Assembly (NCBI GenBank): GCA_029204225.1
Contig: CM055111.1
Span: 129,001-193,000 of the forward strand
Reading direction: 5' to 3'
DNA from: Diphasiastrum complanatum
Lineage: Eukaryota; Streptophyta; Lycopodiopsida; Lycopodiales; Lycopodiaceae
DNA length: 64,000 nt
The position numbers were made by a program, and so were the translations under genes. The notes below the pieces were generated by a model. The model did no database searches. It had not been told where the DNA came from and worked only from the letters and a program-made list of their open reading frames with translations. Of the stretch, positions 45,516-55,892 are shown piece by piece; position 1 is the first letter of the stretch; every line of letters begins with the position of its first letter.

Positions 45516-45744
45516 TAACCAATGGAGGGAATGTATCGAATTTAGACAAGTTAGAATGTAAACAATTTACAGTTCTTAACTGTGACTATAGACACTATGG
45601 TTAGATCATTGGGAGTTGAGGAGGCCTCAAGAGTGGTGGGGAAATGAACGATATTCTTTTTTTTATTTGGATATTTTTCTTTATCCTACATGGCATTCCT
45701 TAAAGGGTCTTTTTTAATTTTGGAACTCCTCTAATGAACTATAA

Positions 45745-45860
45745 GACTACTCATTATCATTAATGTATAGAATTAGTCCACAAATTACTTCAAAATTGAT
45801 CCCACTCAAAACTCTGTTACAATATATACAAGTTTATGATCTTCATCAAATGATACAACA
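45745..45860 (-). repeat. Dispersed repeat copy B
   Basis: Reverse-complement match of 12885-13005 over TCATTAATGTATAGAATTAG, TCCACAAATTACTTCAAAAT and TGATCTTCATC. The sequence just left (AAAGGGTCTTTTTT and GAACTCCTCTAATG, 45700-45735) recurs at 49852-49884, so a longer element family is implied. Confidence 0.75.
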
Positions 45861-46290
45861 ATGATATTGGCAAAGAACTAATAGTGGTAGACATATTCAG
45901 TGGGTCAAGAACATCATCTAGGAACATTCATTCACATTCAATCTTCAACAAAATCCATAACATAATCTATACGTTAATTTGATCATTGTTAGGTTCAATA
46001 CAACTCAAAACATTTGTATATTGATATGATTCTCAATTTTTTTATTTTTTTTTAATCGATTGTCTGACCAAATATGCCATTAATCATAATATACATGTCC
46101 AAGGTGAGGCATTCTTGTTAGTCCATTAGCTAACTTCCCATTAGAGTGTCTAAAATATTAGGCTTAGACAATGAATCCTTTTTTTTTCAGCTAATTTGTT
46201 TTATACTATGAGATTGGAACACATCCAAAATCATGGATCCATAAGCTATTCATACTGAGTTGATTTTGCAAGCAATTATGTAATAAAAAA
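45861..46290. other. Unassigned AT-rich DNA
   Basis: No gene or strong repeat was recognised in this stretch. It precedes the plastid tRNA relic. Confidence 0.35.
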
Positions 46291-46295
46291 ATTTG

Positions 46296-46368
46296 ATGAG
46301 TATAACTCAGTGGTAGAGTGTCACCCTGACATGGTGAAAGTCGTCAATATGTGTTTGTAGTATACTTC
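46296..46368 (+). pseudogene. trnV-GAC: Plastid-derived tRNA-Val(GAC) relic
   Basis: TATAACTCAGTGGTAGAGTG, then TCACCCTGACATGGTGAAAG and TCGTCA follow the plastid trnV-GAC gene with only a few changes through the anticodon arm (anticodon GAC kept). The T-arm and acceptor 3' side are badly decayed (TTCGA lost). Plastid-type sequence amid nuclear retroelements indicates an old nuclear insertion of plastid DNA, of which only this tRNA-size piece is recognisable. It is not expected to work. Comparison is from memory. Confidence 0.7.
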
Positions 46369-46649
46369 ACGTTGAATGTTTTTGAGAGAGAGCAATCTCA
46401 AACGTTTGAGAGAGAACATTGAGTTCTGAGGAGAGCACAATTGACACAGAGAGATATATCATAGAAAGAGAGCATGAGAACGAGATCACGAGAGTGAGAA
46501 CCGAAGAAGACACAAATTTTTTAGAATGCAAATTTTTTAGGGTTTTGTTATGTGATGAAGGCCAATGCATTACTAGAATGTTTTAAATAGAGAAAGACTT
46601 TCTTTGGGAATGTGAGAGGGATAAAGAGAGGGCTATAATGTGAGTTGAC

Positions 46650-46715
<66 letters not shown>

Positions 46716-46785
46716 AGGGAGAGAGAATTTTTAAATCAAGAGCAATTTACTTCACGTTGAATGTTTTTGAGAGAGAGAGAGAGAG
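46359..46785. repeat. Duplicated TTCACGTTGAATGTTTTTGA segment with GA arrays
   Basis: ACTTCACGTTGAATGTTTTT plus GAGAGAGAG occurs at 46364-46392 and again at 46749-46785, 386 bases apart. A GA array runs at 46653-46709 and passes into GGGAGGGAGGG. The intervening GA-rich DNA has GAGAACGAGATCACGAGAG-like units akin to the 13-kb minisatellite. Confidence 0.8.
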
Positions 46786-47585
46786 GGAGAGAGAGAAGAG
46801 AAGAGAGAGCACATGATGCAAGAGAAGCAACGAGAGAATGAGAGGCAAAGAAGCAATGAGGGAAGGAGAAACAGACTGAAATGGATTGGATGAGGGAAGG
46901 AGAAGATGGATTCGATGGATTTACCTCAACATTGTGTTTTTGGCTTAGGTCGGATTGACAATTCACCAGGGATTCACAATCAGATCGAAGCTCCTGAGTA
47001 TTGCGCGCCTCCTCCACATTGCTCTCTATTGTGTCTCATTTGTTTGGATGTTGATTTCTAGCATGTTGATTTGCTTGGATGCTGATTTACACTGAAATAA
47101 TATGATGAAACATCAATTATTTTCTTAAGCCCTTTCCACTCCTAAAATGTCTGATCGTGGTTAAGTGGTAGCTGGAAGTAGGTCCATGGCATCATCACAT
47201 CTCTTAGAGCTTGTCATATAATTTCATCAAGTCACAACATGCAATGCATCTAACACATCTTGAAGCAAATTCCTAGTCATGGTTACAAGATTTCACCATA
47301 TTCCATAGAACGCCTGACAAATGATGTGTCCTTTCTTAGCTCAAAATATGTGAAAAGAAGTCAAAAGTTTACAACAAGATCATTGCACTCCATATGTCCA
47401 TAGACCATAAGGTCCAGTTCAAAGTTTCATATTCAAAGTCTTGACCAAAAATAGAGCTCAAATTACAATTGTTGCTCCAAAATGCTTGGGCTTTGATAAT
47501 AGCCAACCATGAACGTACATAAACTAAGGTGCCTTTTTCTGGTTAACCCAACAAAAATCAGTTACAAGAAAGAACTTTTGCATAA
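46786..47585. other. Purine-rich then unassigned DNA
   Basis: 46786-46920 is AGAGAA/GGAAGGAGAA-rich. The rest is AT-rich without a recognisable gene. A minus-strand frame across 46736-47017 is mostly low-complexity and probably not coding. Confidence 0.35.
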
Positions 47586-48078
47586 ATGAAATTTCTGATT
47601 GCCTTCTGTTACGTCTCTGTCACCTTACCCTCCAACCATACAAGGAATCGCTTAACTCTATCTTGTTTAGTTATCGATCCTTTGGAACCACACGTCATGG
47701 AAATGCTACGGGTCCCATTACTGACACGTGCCGTGGTGCGGCACCTGTTACGGCACCCAGCCCCCAAGGCACCTGTGCCGTCAGGTGCGGTGGGGAACTT
47801 TGGCGTGAACAGTGTTCAGGAAACCTTTTTTGGGTTCTCCTCCAAAAATCTGTATTTCATGAACTCTTTCGGTTTTCTCAAGGATGACCCTCAATACATG
47901 CCGGTTATACATTATTTTATGACCTCAAAAAACCTGCAAGTTTTTTAACATGCCGATTTTTGACAAAAGTTGCCGGTTTCATTCCTGAACTTTGCCGACT
48001 TTCCGAACACTGGGCCTGAAGCTGCAAAATAATTTTTTAAATTCAGCAAAAATGTCAGATTATGCTTCTTGGTTTCCA
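47586..48078 (+). other. GC-rich segment with hairpins, no identified gene
   Basis: A 120-codon frame starts MKFLIAFCYVSVTL, signal-peptide-like, but the middle is compositionally odd and no family was recognised. GTGCCGTGGTGCGGCAC at 47734 forms a 6-bp stem. Nearby TACGGCACC and GGCACCTGTGCCGTC can pair with it (47730-47800). Repeated TGCCG words continue to 48000. It may be part of an LTR or non-autonomous element joined to the tRNA-like sequence. Confidence 0.35.
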
Positions 48079-48079
48079 A

Positions 48080-48141
48080 GAGGAGGCTCGAACCTGGGAC
48101 CAAAGAAACTTTGGATGCCAAGCTAACCAGCTAAGCCAACC
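48080..48141 (-). repeat. tRNA-like sequence (A and B boxes), possible SINE head
   Basis: On the minus strand, TGGCTTAGCTGGTTAGC matches a pol III A box. After a 33-base gap GGTTCGAGCC matches a B box, with tRNA-like spacing. The acceptor stem and anticodon loop are not well formed, so a real tRNA is unlikely. Just upstream (minus strand) is TGGTATCAGAGCCATAACAG. Confidence 0.55.
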
Positions 48142-48149
48142 CTGTTATG

Positions 48150-48161
48150 GCTCTGATACCA
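48150..48161 (-). other. Initiator-Met primer-binding-site sequence
   Basis: The minus strand carries TGGTATCAGAGC, identical to the copia primer site, eight bases upstream of the tRNA-like A box. No LTR was recognised beside it. It may be a small LTR element remnant or a retro-derived SINE. Confidence 0.55.
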
Positions 48162-48268
48162 CCGATGACAACGAAATGCAGTTAAACTTAGTCAACTACT
48201 AAGCAGACACTTTCTTCAAAAGTTTCCAAAAAAATAAGAAAAACAACAGATATGAGCAGTTCTCGAAC

Positions 48269-49204
48269 CTGTTTCACAAGTTTGAAGATTAACTTGTCAA
48301 GAGTAAACAAAATGTAGGACTGTGTCCCAATTATTGACCGATACTCGTCCTCAAAACTTGTATTGACATCAGTTTCACCTTCTGCTCGGCTGCCATAGAA
48401 TTCGTTTTTGCAGAAAGAATTCGTTCATATATGGTCTGCACGTTGGGAATCGAAAAAGCAAAATGTCTTTAAATTTCAGTACAAAGATAACACATGTTCA
48501 GTATTCTAATCAAGAAGCAGGACTCAACTTCATGTAACAACCAAATCAAGCCCTTGAAATGAAGTAAGCTTGCAACATTTTTTCAAATTCATTTTAGTTA
48601 TCCTGATTTGTAGGAGCCATAAGAACAGAAAATCGAAATATCAAAATCAAGACTTGGACGTCAGAAAAAGCGGAAGCACAACAAATTGCTACGTCAATCT
48701 CTATGTCAATATTTTGACAGGAGTAGCATGGACGGCCAAAGGTTTACAAAGAACTAGAGAACGATCCAGAGATGCCATTGAAAAGCCATCTCCTTCATCT
48801 TCAGCATCAGCCAGCCCTTCGGCTTCACCTTCACTTTCCACCTTTCCTTCGTGCTCCTCATCCTCTTCATCCTCCTCTTTATGATCCTCATGTGAAGCAT
48901 CATCATTGTCACCTGAGGCACTGCCTGAAACTTTTTCAGCAGCCTCTGAAATATTCTCGCTGTCTTCAGTAGATTTTTGCAAGCTCTCTTCAACTTCATC
49001 ATCAGTGTCTGTATCATGATCGCCGCGGACACCACCATCTGCGTCAGGCTCTTCATCATCTTCATGCCTGACCCCCGAGCCCTTATTTGATTTGCAGTCC
49101 TTCAGAACTTGTCCCAAAGGATAGTTTGCCGCTCCAACAATAGATTTGTCAGAGAAAGTACCATTATTCTCCCTTTCCTCCATGACTTCTGGAGAAGTCG
49201 ACAA
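48269..49204 (-). pseudogene. SIN3-like corepressor gene fragment
   Basis: Exon A (49204 to about 48706) encodes an acidic stretch ending VESEGEAEGLADAEDEGDG and SLDRSLVLCKPLAVH. These match the acidic linker and following KPLA motif of plant SIN3-like proteins. Exon B (48435-48269), after a CAACGTGCAG acceptor, reads [19 protein letters not shown]. After one frame change it continues [20 protein letters not shown] and [10 protein letters not shown], ending at a CAG|GTTCGA donor-like site. The FEDE-R-IIGTQSY-LFTLDKL block is diagnostic of the SIN3 C-terminal region. The family acts as a nuclear scaffold for histone deacetylases. The expected segment between KPLA and YERI and the paired amphipathic helix domains are absent, and a frameshift breaks exon B. 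It is a truncated pseudogene or captured fragment. Confidence 0.75.
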
Positions 49205-49269
49205 CTCTCCTTCTCTTCCTATCCTCCCGATCGTTCATTGAAAGTATTGCATTTAAAGTTTAAAATGGT

Positions 49270-49692
49270 CGAAAATTGCACATCTCATATCCATATGCTA
49301 TTATCTCCAATTTGTGTATTGTAGTCTACAATTGATCAACAGTCTCTTTGAGCTTATCTTCATGACAAGTGCACACGTGTCCTCATAACCAATTCCCACT
49401 ACTTGTGCATACCCTTTAGCTACCAGTATTGACTTAGGTCTCTCTTTCCCATTAGGCTTCCTTCTAGTAGGTGACTACCAAACCAAATGCACTGTTTCGC
49501 TTGATTGATTCCGACTTTTTCTTTCATCTATCTCCCAGCAGCTTGCTTGTCTCGTTAACAAATAGTAACAAAAAATGTTCAAAGCTCATATATTTTGTTT
49601 TATTTTGTTTTCCTTGAGCTAGACAATTGTACTTATTATGCTTTTTGTGAAAGATATAATGGATAAATAAGTCTTCACTAGTGATACCTAAT
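49270..49692 (-). pseudogene. Copia RT fragment in a 420-bp dispersed repeat, copy 1
   Basis: The minus strand reads KPNGKERPKSILVAKGYAQV then IGYEDTCALVMKISS, the decayed start of a copia RT (KPNG...KARLVAKGYAQ). This block plus about 200 further bases recurs at 63443-63855 with about 95 percent identity by eye, in the same orientation. It is inactive. Confidence 0.75.
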
Positions 49693-49884
49693 CCGCTAAA
49701 TTCGGACTTACCACTAAAAAGTTATGCCATTTTTAGTGTGGAATCAAAATGTGGACTCAAAAAGTTACGCTACGTAGATTTCAAATTTGAGAATTTTGAT
49801 TGTCCATGTGTAAGAAAAAATTGAGAAAAAATATAAAAAGAATCTTTACAAAGGGTCTTTTTTGGATTTAGAACTCCTCTAATG
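49693..49884. other. Non-coding junction with a shared end sequence
   Basis: No gene. The last 33 bases (AAAGGGTCTTTTTT through GAACTCCTCTAATG) also occur at 45700-45735. They stop exactly where a copia integrase begins, which suggests the edge of an inserted element. Confidence 0.45.
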
Positions 49885-50945
49885 CCATTGTACTGTGGTG
49901 TATAGGCAGATGTGAACTAATGCTCGATTCCTCTGTCCTGGCAAAAGCTTGAGAACTCTTTGCTCGAATATTCACCTCCATTGTCGGACCTGAGAGTCTA
50001 CAACTTCTTGGATGTTTGTCGTTCTGCAAGAGCCACGAACTTTTAGAATATATCAAACACTTCTGATGTTTTCTTCAAATCATATATTGTTGTCATCCTA
50101 CTGTACTAACCAGCAATGAACATCAGAAATTATCTCGATCTAGAAAGGGAGTCGTCCGCAGACATCTGAGTGAACCAGCTCAAGGATGTCCTTGGCTCTC
50201 CTTCCTTCATGTACAAACGGACTTCGATGCGACCCTTCCGACAAGCTTCGTAGAAGTCAGCAGACTCTGGACTTGTCATCTTCAGACCACTCACAATTTC
50301 ATTTTAACTCATGTTGTAGAGACTTCTCATGTTCAAATGATACATTCGTCTATGCATAGATGATTTCATTTTCAGATGCATTCAGTATGCTATTGTAGCT
50401 GATGATGATTTTTGCTTGGTAGAGATTACCTTGTCTTGATCCTATAGTCAGTAGCTTGTTTGATTTGTGCTCGACCATTCGACATACATTCCCAATGAAG
50501 AGGACTCGTAATCCCAGATCTTCTATCCTCGACACAGAGAGTAGATCTCTTCTTAATGTAGGCACATAAAGTGCTCCTTGAAGCTATGAATGCCCCAATA
50601 GTGTATGTAGTTGTAGAGTTATGATGCCTTCGACATCGTCTCTGATCCCATCACCCAATATCACTATTCTTGTATTGCCGAGTGCTCTATAGTTGACCAA
50701 GACATTTTTGTTGCAGGTTATGTGAGATGTAGTTCATAGATGGTTGATTCTTCATCGACAACCGTGAAGTCATTGTCGTTATTCTCAGCATCCTTCGATA
50801 ATTCTGCAACATATGCCTGTTCTCCTTTGTGCTTTCCTTTTAAATTATGCCAGCATTCAGATGCTGAATGCCCCTTCTTCTTGTAGTGTGTGCAAGGTAT
50901 TGTCGGATTGTACCAACATATGTCTGTCCATATTGATAACCTTAT
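49885..50945 (-). pseudogene. Ty1/copia gag tail, protease and integrase relic
   Basis: Read leftwards, a knuckle relic CTHYKKKGHSASECW (second Cys lost) is followed by a polar linker (DNDFTVVDEESTIYELHL). Then come LRRDLLSVSRIEDLGLRVLF and SNKLLTIGSRQGNLYQAKI, GAG-pre-integrase MYHLNMRSLYNMS, and integrase pieces with LRSDNGGEYSSKEFSSFCQD and SAYTPQYNGI. The integrase ends at the shared-end sequence. It is the same lineage as 42195-43239 but keeps integrase sequence the other copy lost. Its upstream part is an F-box gene, not gag. Confidence 0.85.
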
Positions 50946-51705
50946 AGGTGGTTGTATGCGAACTTCACTCCAGACACCACTTCCAATATGATACGCCATC
51001 AGTATCGTCTCATATAAATAACTTGACCTGCCATAAACCATGACATACATAACGTTGCCACATACGAATGTTTGATCCATGAGGACCCAAGGGTGTCGAG
51101 GTATGTTTCCAGTTTCATTCCAGCATCTCGAGATTGAGTGGTACACAAGAGTCCTACCGACACATCTCGTCTCATGAGTATCTATTTTTGTTAATACAAT
51201 TACCTTGTATTCCTTGGTGAGTTTGTCCACCACCAATCTTCGCATGCGAAAGTGGGTAGCTGGTGCCACAGGCGGGGTTACACACACTGAATCGTTCATG
51301 CTGATCGCTCTGAATTGAGGCAATCAAAAGCAGCCCTCGATCCGGAGCATAAACCTTGTGACGGATGTCTCCGTTTGAAGTATCCAAATGCTCCTTGAGG
51401 AACTGGAAGTCGATATTGCTGAAAGCACCTCTTGTAAAATCGTAATGCAATAACATGCAGGCATGCCGATCCATATCTGAAAAACCCAGCGAAACTGTTT
51501 TCCGATAAAGGATGCAAGGCTTTGTTCGAAGAGGGAGACTTTTGCAGTGCTTCAGAAACCCTCAAGATAGCAAGGATTTCCAGCGCTTGCAGACACAGCG
51601 GAAGTGAAAGAAGCTTGAAAAAGGTAAGTATGCCAAGGTAGTCTCCAGTAGCTCAAAAGGTAGCGCACTCCACAGCTTCGCGTTGAGCTCCACATGCGAA
51701 TCCAT
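50946..51705 (-). pseudogene. F-box/kelch-type gene, truncated and fused to copia
   Basis: From ATG 51705 (MDSHVELNAK) the minus strand encodes a classic F-box, LWSALPFELLETTLAYLP then RCVCKRWKSLL. F-box proteins recruit substrates to SCF ubiquitin ligases through SKP1. A TGA follows, where CGA would give SRGFLKHC. Next come LYRKTVSLGFSDMDRHACML and a beta-rich region with RLVVDKLTKEYKVIVLT, YHSISRCWNETGNIPRHPWV and VWSEVRIQPP, typical of the F-box-associated kelch-like part. One frameshift occurs near 51245. About 250 residues remain; the C-terminal part is replaced by copia gag-knuckle sequence in an open frame (to 50718). It is a pseudogene or retroelement-captured gene. Confidence 0.8.
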
Positions 51706-51890
51706 TTTAAAAGCTTGCACGATCTGGAAGTTTTAACACACACACAAACAGACTAGTGATTTTCGTGCATGTATTATAGTTTTAGTGGAGCTCAGCTGCC
51801 CTCTTATCTAGAATATTTTATACTAGTTCTCCGAAAGGCCACAATAGGATTTGACATTTGGTCCTGTCAAACAAAATTATGTCAATTTGT
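51706..51890. other. Upstream flank of the F-box gene
   Basis: It contains a CACACACA microsatellite (51737-51749) and no further gene. If the F-box gene were ever expressed from its own promoter, that promoter would be here. I see no clear TATA box. Confidence 0.35.
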
Positions 51891-51893
51891 TTT

Positions 51894-51924
<31 letters not shown>

Positions 51925-51945
51925 GGTGGTGGTGGGGGGGTTATG
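51889..51945. repeat. Poly-T / poly-G homopolymer junction
   Basis: A T run of about 14 (51890-51903) is followed by G runs broken only by TGG TGG TGG (to about 51940). At least four G tracts are present, so the strand could form a G-quadruplex. Run lengths may be affected by sequencing error. Confidence 0.85.
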
Positions 51946-52505
51946 GGGAACCACTCTCTCTGGATGCCTCTCATAGGTTCCCTGCCATAATTTTTGTTTT
52001 GACCTTTTGACCTTGCCTTGCAAAGGCAATACTATGTGTTAAGGTGAGTCAATGGAGTATGGAAAAGCAGGGACTTTATTACGGCGTATCGTAATTCATG
52101 TTACAATGTTCGTTATTCCAAATTACTTCCAGTTACATTACTTCTAGAGTCCAAAGTCTGCGAAGGACAATATATCGACATGAAGACATAACCCATCATA
52201 AAGTAAACCAAAGTTTATCTGAGATATCGATATGGCGTATCGAGATCCTTGTTCACTACATTGAGGCCGAGCAATGGCATATCATGTAAAGAAGTGTAAA
52301 TGTAAGTGTGCCACTGAAGCTTCACCAACTTCAAAAGGCAACCCTAACCAAGCATACAAACATACATTTTGAACTAAAATAAGATTTATTAGGCAAACAT
52401 ACCTAAAAACAAACTAAGATTTATTTTTCATTCTTCCTACTCTCGTTTTGATTCTCTAAAGGTTATTGGAATATCTACCGCTCGGGGGCCTTTTTTCCCA
52501 ACAAT
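51946..52505. other. Unassigned DNA
   Basis: No gene family was recognised. GATATCGATATGGCGTATCGA-like words occur near 52088 and 52220-52245. A 63-codon frame at 52098-52289 has no recognised motif. Confidence 0.3.
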
Positions 52506-52635
52506 ATGAGAACAATTTTATGGAACATGCTCAACAAACAGTGTGATAGACAAAAGAAGGCTCAACACTATGAGATCAATTTTATGGAACATGCTCAACA
52601 AATAGTGTAACAGACAGAAGAAGGCTCAAGGATAA
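52506..52635. repeat. Tandem duplication of about 67 bp
   Basis: ATGAGAACAATTTTATGGAA, CATGCTCAACAAACAGTGT and AGAAGAAGGCTCAA form a unit that occurs twice in tandem with a few substitutions. Confidence 0.85.
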
Positions 52636-55000
52636 CAAAATACTCCATAAGTGTTTCAACTTATTCTTCTCTTGAAAAAGTATATCCCCAAAAGAATATT
52701 CAACAATCTAATCTACAAGTAGTATGCTGATAAAAAGAATCTGCCAATTTCTCAAAATACTCCAAATAGAAAGAGTTATTCTGATGACCATTGTCGGCAG
52801 ACCAATAAGATGAACATAACAAATCTAATCAAAGAAAGAACATGGATGTGTGTATTCAGGTCTCACAGATTAGCAACTAGCATGTCTTGAACTGATAAGC
52901 TTGATATGTGTCCATCTCTTCCAGTTGTCCGGAAACAAAAACGTGGTTTTAATTTTCTAAGATGCAAGAAATGGCTTGGGGTGAATGTAAGCAACATAGT
53001 TCCTTCTGAGAAAACTTTTTGTACTCTAGATCTAGTATTGATCATCTTTATCCTACCCTGAAGCAAACGTCATGATGGAAGCAAGATATATAAGTTGGGG
53101 GGATTCTAATAACCAGTAAACAAAGTAGAAGTCCTATTTGATTTAAACAAAACATGAAGGGCGTGTAACATAGGATACCTAATCTTCATTCACAAAGGTA
53201 CAACTTGAAACTATCTAGATTATGAGATGTAACTTTATATTTAACACCAAATTAGATCCAATGTGAAATCTTTAATTATAGTAATCAAAGTAATTCTCTT
53301 TGTCTATTGATACCCATATTCTCCATTGATGGTTTGCCAAGTTCTGAAAATGATAGCCATGTTTCAATAGAAGGCTTGATATTGAGGATTGTGCTTGGCC
53401 AAAACACTTGCCTCCTAGCCTATTTCTGTAGTTAGATAATACAACTAGAGATAATAAAAACCAAATGGTTTTAGGATACTTAAGTATGCTTGTAGCCAAA
53501 AAAATATTTCGAAAGGTCTAACTCAATTTTCTACTTGTTGGTCATACTCATGATCATATAGATAAAATGTTTAGTACCATTATTTTGTTGTTTATGTACA
53601 TTTGAATATAATTAAAAAATAGACATATTCACTAAATAGATTAAAATTAATTTATATGTATATGTAATTGCAATGGAAAGAGACATATTATATAAATAGC
53701 AAATCAAAAAATTAGTTTAAAGTAAAAAATTATGTGGGTTTTTGGGAGATTTTGAACATTTTTTTTTTGTTGACCTTTGTGATATACAAAAAAAGCATAT
53801 TTTTGTAGGTTTATAATTTCTCACATGTTTGTATTTAAAAAATATAAAAAAAAAAACATGTCATTTTTAGGATTTGTATGCACAGAAAACATGGTTTTTG
53901 TGAAATGACCTATTTTTTGTCAATTGATGCAAATCGTTCCGAATCCCAACACATTAGTGGCCTTCTCACAAGCGAATAAAGAAATTTATGTATCACAAAA
54001 ATATCATGATGACAATTTGTGTATTCACATGCGTCGATTTCTTGTTTGATGTCAACTAATCAAGTAATAAAGTGTGATTGCATATGTATGCAATCTGATT
54101 AATATTACAATAAGCTGTAATACATTGTACTGTCTCACTTATTTGGTGGTTTCTCGTTATCATTTGCCGCATCATTATGCGACAAATCTGCCAAACTAAA
54201 AGAGTCTATCTCTAATTCTCCCCAAATATCTCCTATAGCTTCATTATTGAATAGAGAGTTGTCTTGCGTTGGTCATCGCATAAAGGAGGGCGAACTTGTC
54301 CAAATTATGAAGATGGAAACTCAACTCATTCATCTTTCACTTCTGATTTTGACCAAATAGTCAAACTGTAACATGCAAACAAATAGCTTGTTTCCCTAAT
54401 CTATAGATAATTCCAAAAAAATTTCATTCTTCTTCTATGTGGAACTTCTCCTGAATTTGCTCTATAATTAATGATCTCGGGCTTTCTTTCCATTGATTTT
54501 TTAATGATTGCACATGCATGTCATCACCATCTCTTGCTATTATGACTTTGAATCTTCACGTCGCATGAAACCAAAGTGAGCGTAAAAAAGATCCAATTCA
54601 TGTTGTGGATACATTTCCCTATGCATAATTTTCATTCAACTACACTATCAATTGACCACTTTCGAGATGCTTGTAAAGGCCATGAGAGCACTCGTGGTTG
54701 TTCATGCGAATATAGTGATTGGCTTTGGTGCAAGTTGTACAAATTTGAGATACTATAGTTATGTTTGTTTTGCTACGAGATATTGGGCCTCTTGTAAATT
54801 TAGTGTGCGCTAGAAGTATGTATAATCAATAAAGCATTATTTCCAAGGCGTTAGTGATCAAATTTTTCTATATTATTTCATTCACCAAATTCCAAACTTC
54901 AAACACAATATCTACCCAAAGCTAAAATTTCTTACTACCATTCAAAAGTTGCAATCAGAGGAGCATGGCCCAAATTTGCTAGCTAGCACATTTCAAATCC
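52636..55000. other. Long AT-rich stretch without recognised genes
   Basis: Homopolymer-rich AT DNA (notably 53570-53880) with no open frame above about 80 codons. Minus-strand pieces near 54200-54560 (IIARDGDDMHVQSLKNQWKE and KFHIEEE) look faintly protein-like but match nothing I recognise. Confidence 0.35.
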
Positions 55001-55652
55001 TTTCATGTAAAGCAGTGTTACATAGTTTTGCTTTATATATCTTACTAAAGGTTATGCCTAAATTGAGACTTCCAACACTAAAGTGGTCAAGATGGTAGTC
55101 ATACAGCCCCACTGGCCATGTGATGTTTGTACTCTGTGAAAGACTCAACTAGTGTCATCACATTTTGCTATATTTCCATATTTGGCATATTGAGGCCAAA
55201 ACTTGTTTTAGACTTAGAGATTGACTTTTCAAAGTCTATTAGTCTAAATGTCATTTGAATAAACACTTTTTAAAAGTGTGGGAAAGTTAGAATGCGAGTT
55301 TGAGTAGATTCAAATTTGAATTGTTGGGTACATTGAATCTAAACCCAAAATTAGTAGGGTTAGCATATTTCATGCTTATACATGTTTCTCTTGGGTTCTA
55401 TTATCCATTGGTGCACTATCTTGGTGATTGCTTGCAATTTTTTGTGTAGAATGATCTATATTTGATATTTTTGCATCCACACGTGGGAAATACAGTAGCT
55501 TGCTGGTTTTGTACATCCAACAACAGTACTTTATTATTTCATTCAAGTTTGATCAAGTTCTATTAGTGTTTGCATCTCATTTTGTGTGTAGATGCTGATT
55601 GTATTTCTCTTTCTAACCAAAGATCATTCAAGTACATTGGATCACTTTCACA
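55001..55652 (+). repeat. 5' LTR region of the older copia
   Basis: Non-coding DNA ending GGATCACTTTCACA immediately before a perfect primer binding site. The left edge is unknown and the 3' partner is not in the window, because the element is truncated. Confidence 0.45.
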
Positions 55653-55665
55653 TGGTATCAGAGCT
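55653..55665 (+). other. Primer binding site of the older copia
   Basis: TGGTATCAGAGCT follows the LTR end CACA and precedes a shortened leader and gag. Confidence 0.85.
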
Positions 55666-55892
55666 TGTGTTTCAGATTATGAAGGAGGAAATTAGATCTA
55701 TCAATGATTTGGTGAAGATATCAAGTCTAGAGCATGCTAGAGAGGATTCTACACCAAAATTGAGTCTTTTGCTTTTGTAGATTGGATCTTTTGTAGATCA
55801 AAATCCTATATAAGTTTATAAACTTGATCAATTTTGATTTTTGAATTCATATACTGGATTTGGCCGATTTTTGGATCATTGGATTAGCCTAA

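Noticed and set aside
48080-48141. Functional tRNA gene
   Set aside because: A and B boxes are good but the acceptor stem and anticodon arm do not pair properly, so it is kept only as a tRNA-like repeat.
48570-48972. Plus-strand Ser/Pro- or His/Leu-rich frames opposite the SIN3-like fragment
   Set aside because: They are the complement of the acidic Asp/Glu-rich SIN3-like exon; the minus strand has the recognised motifs.
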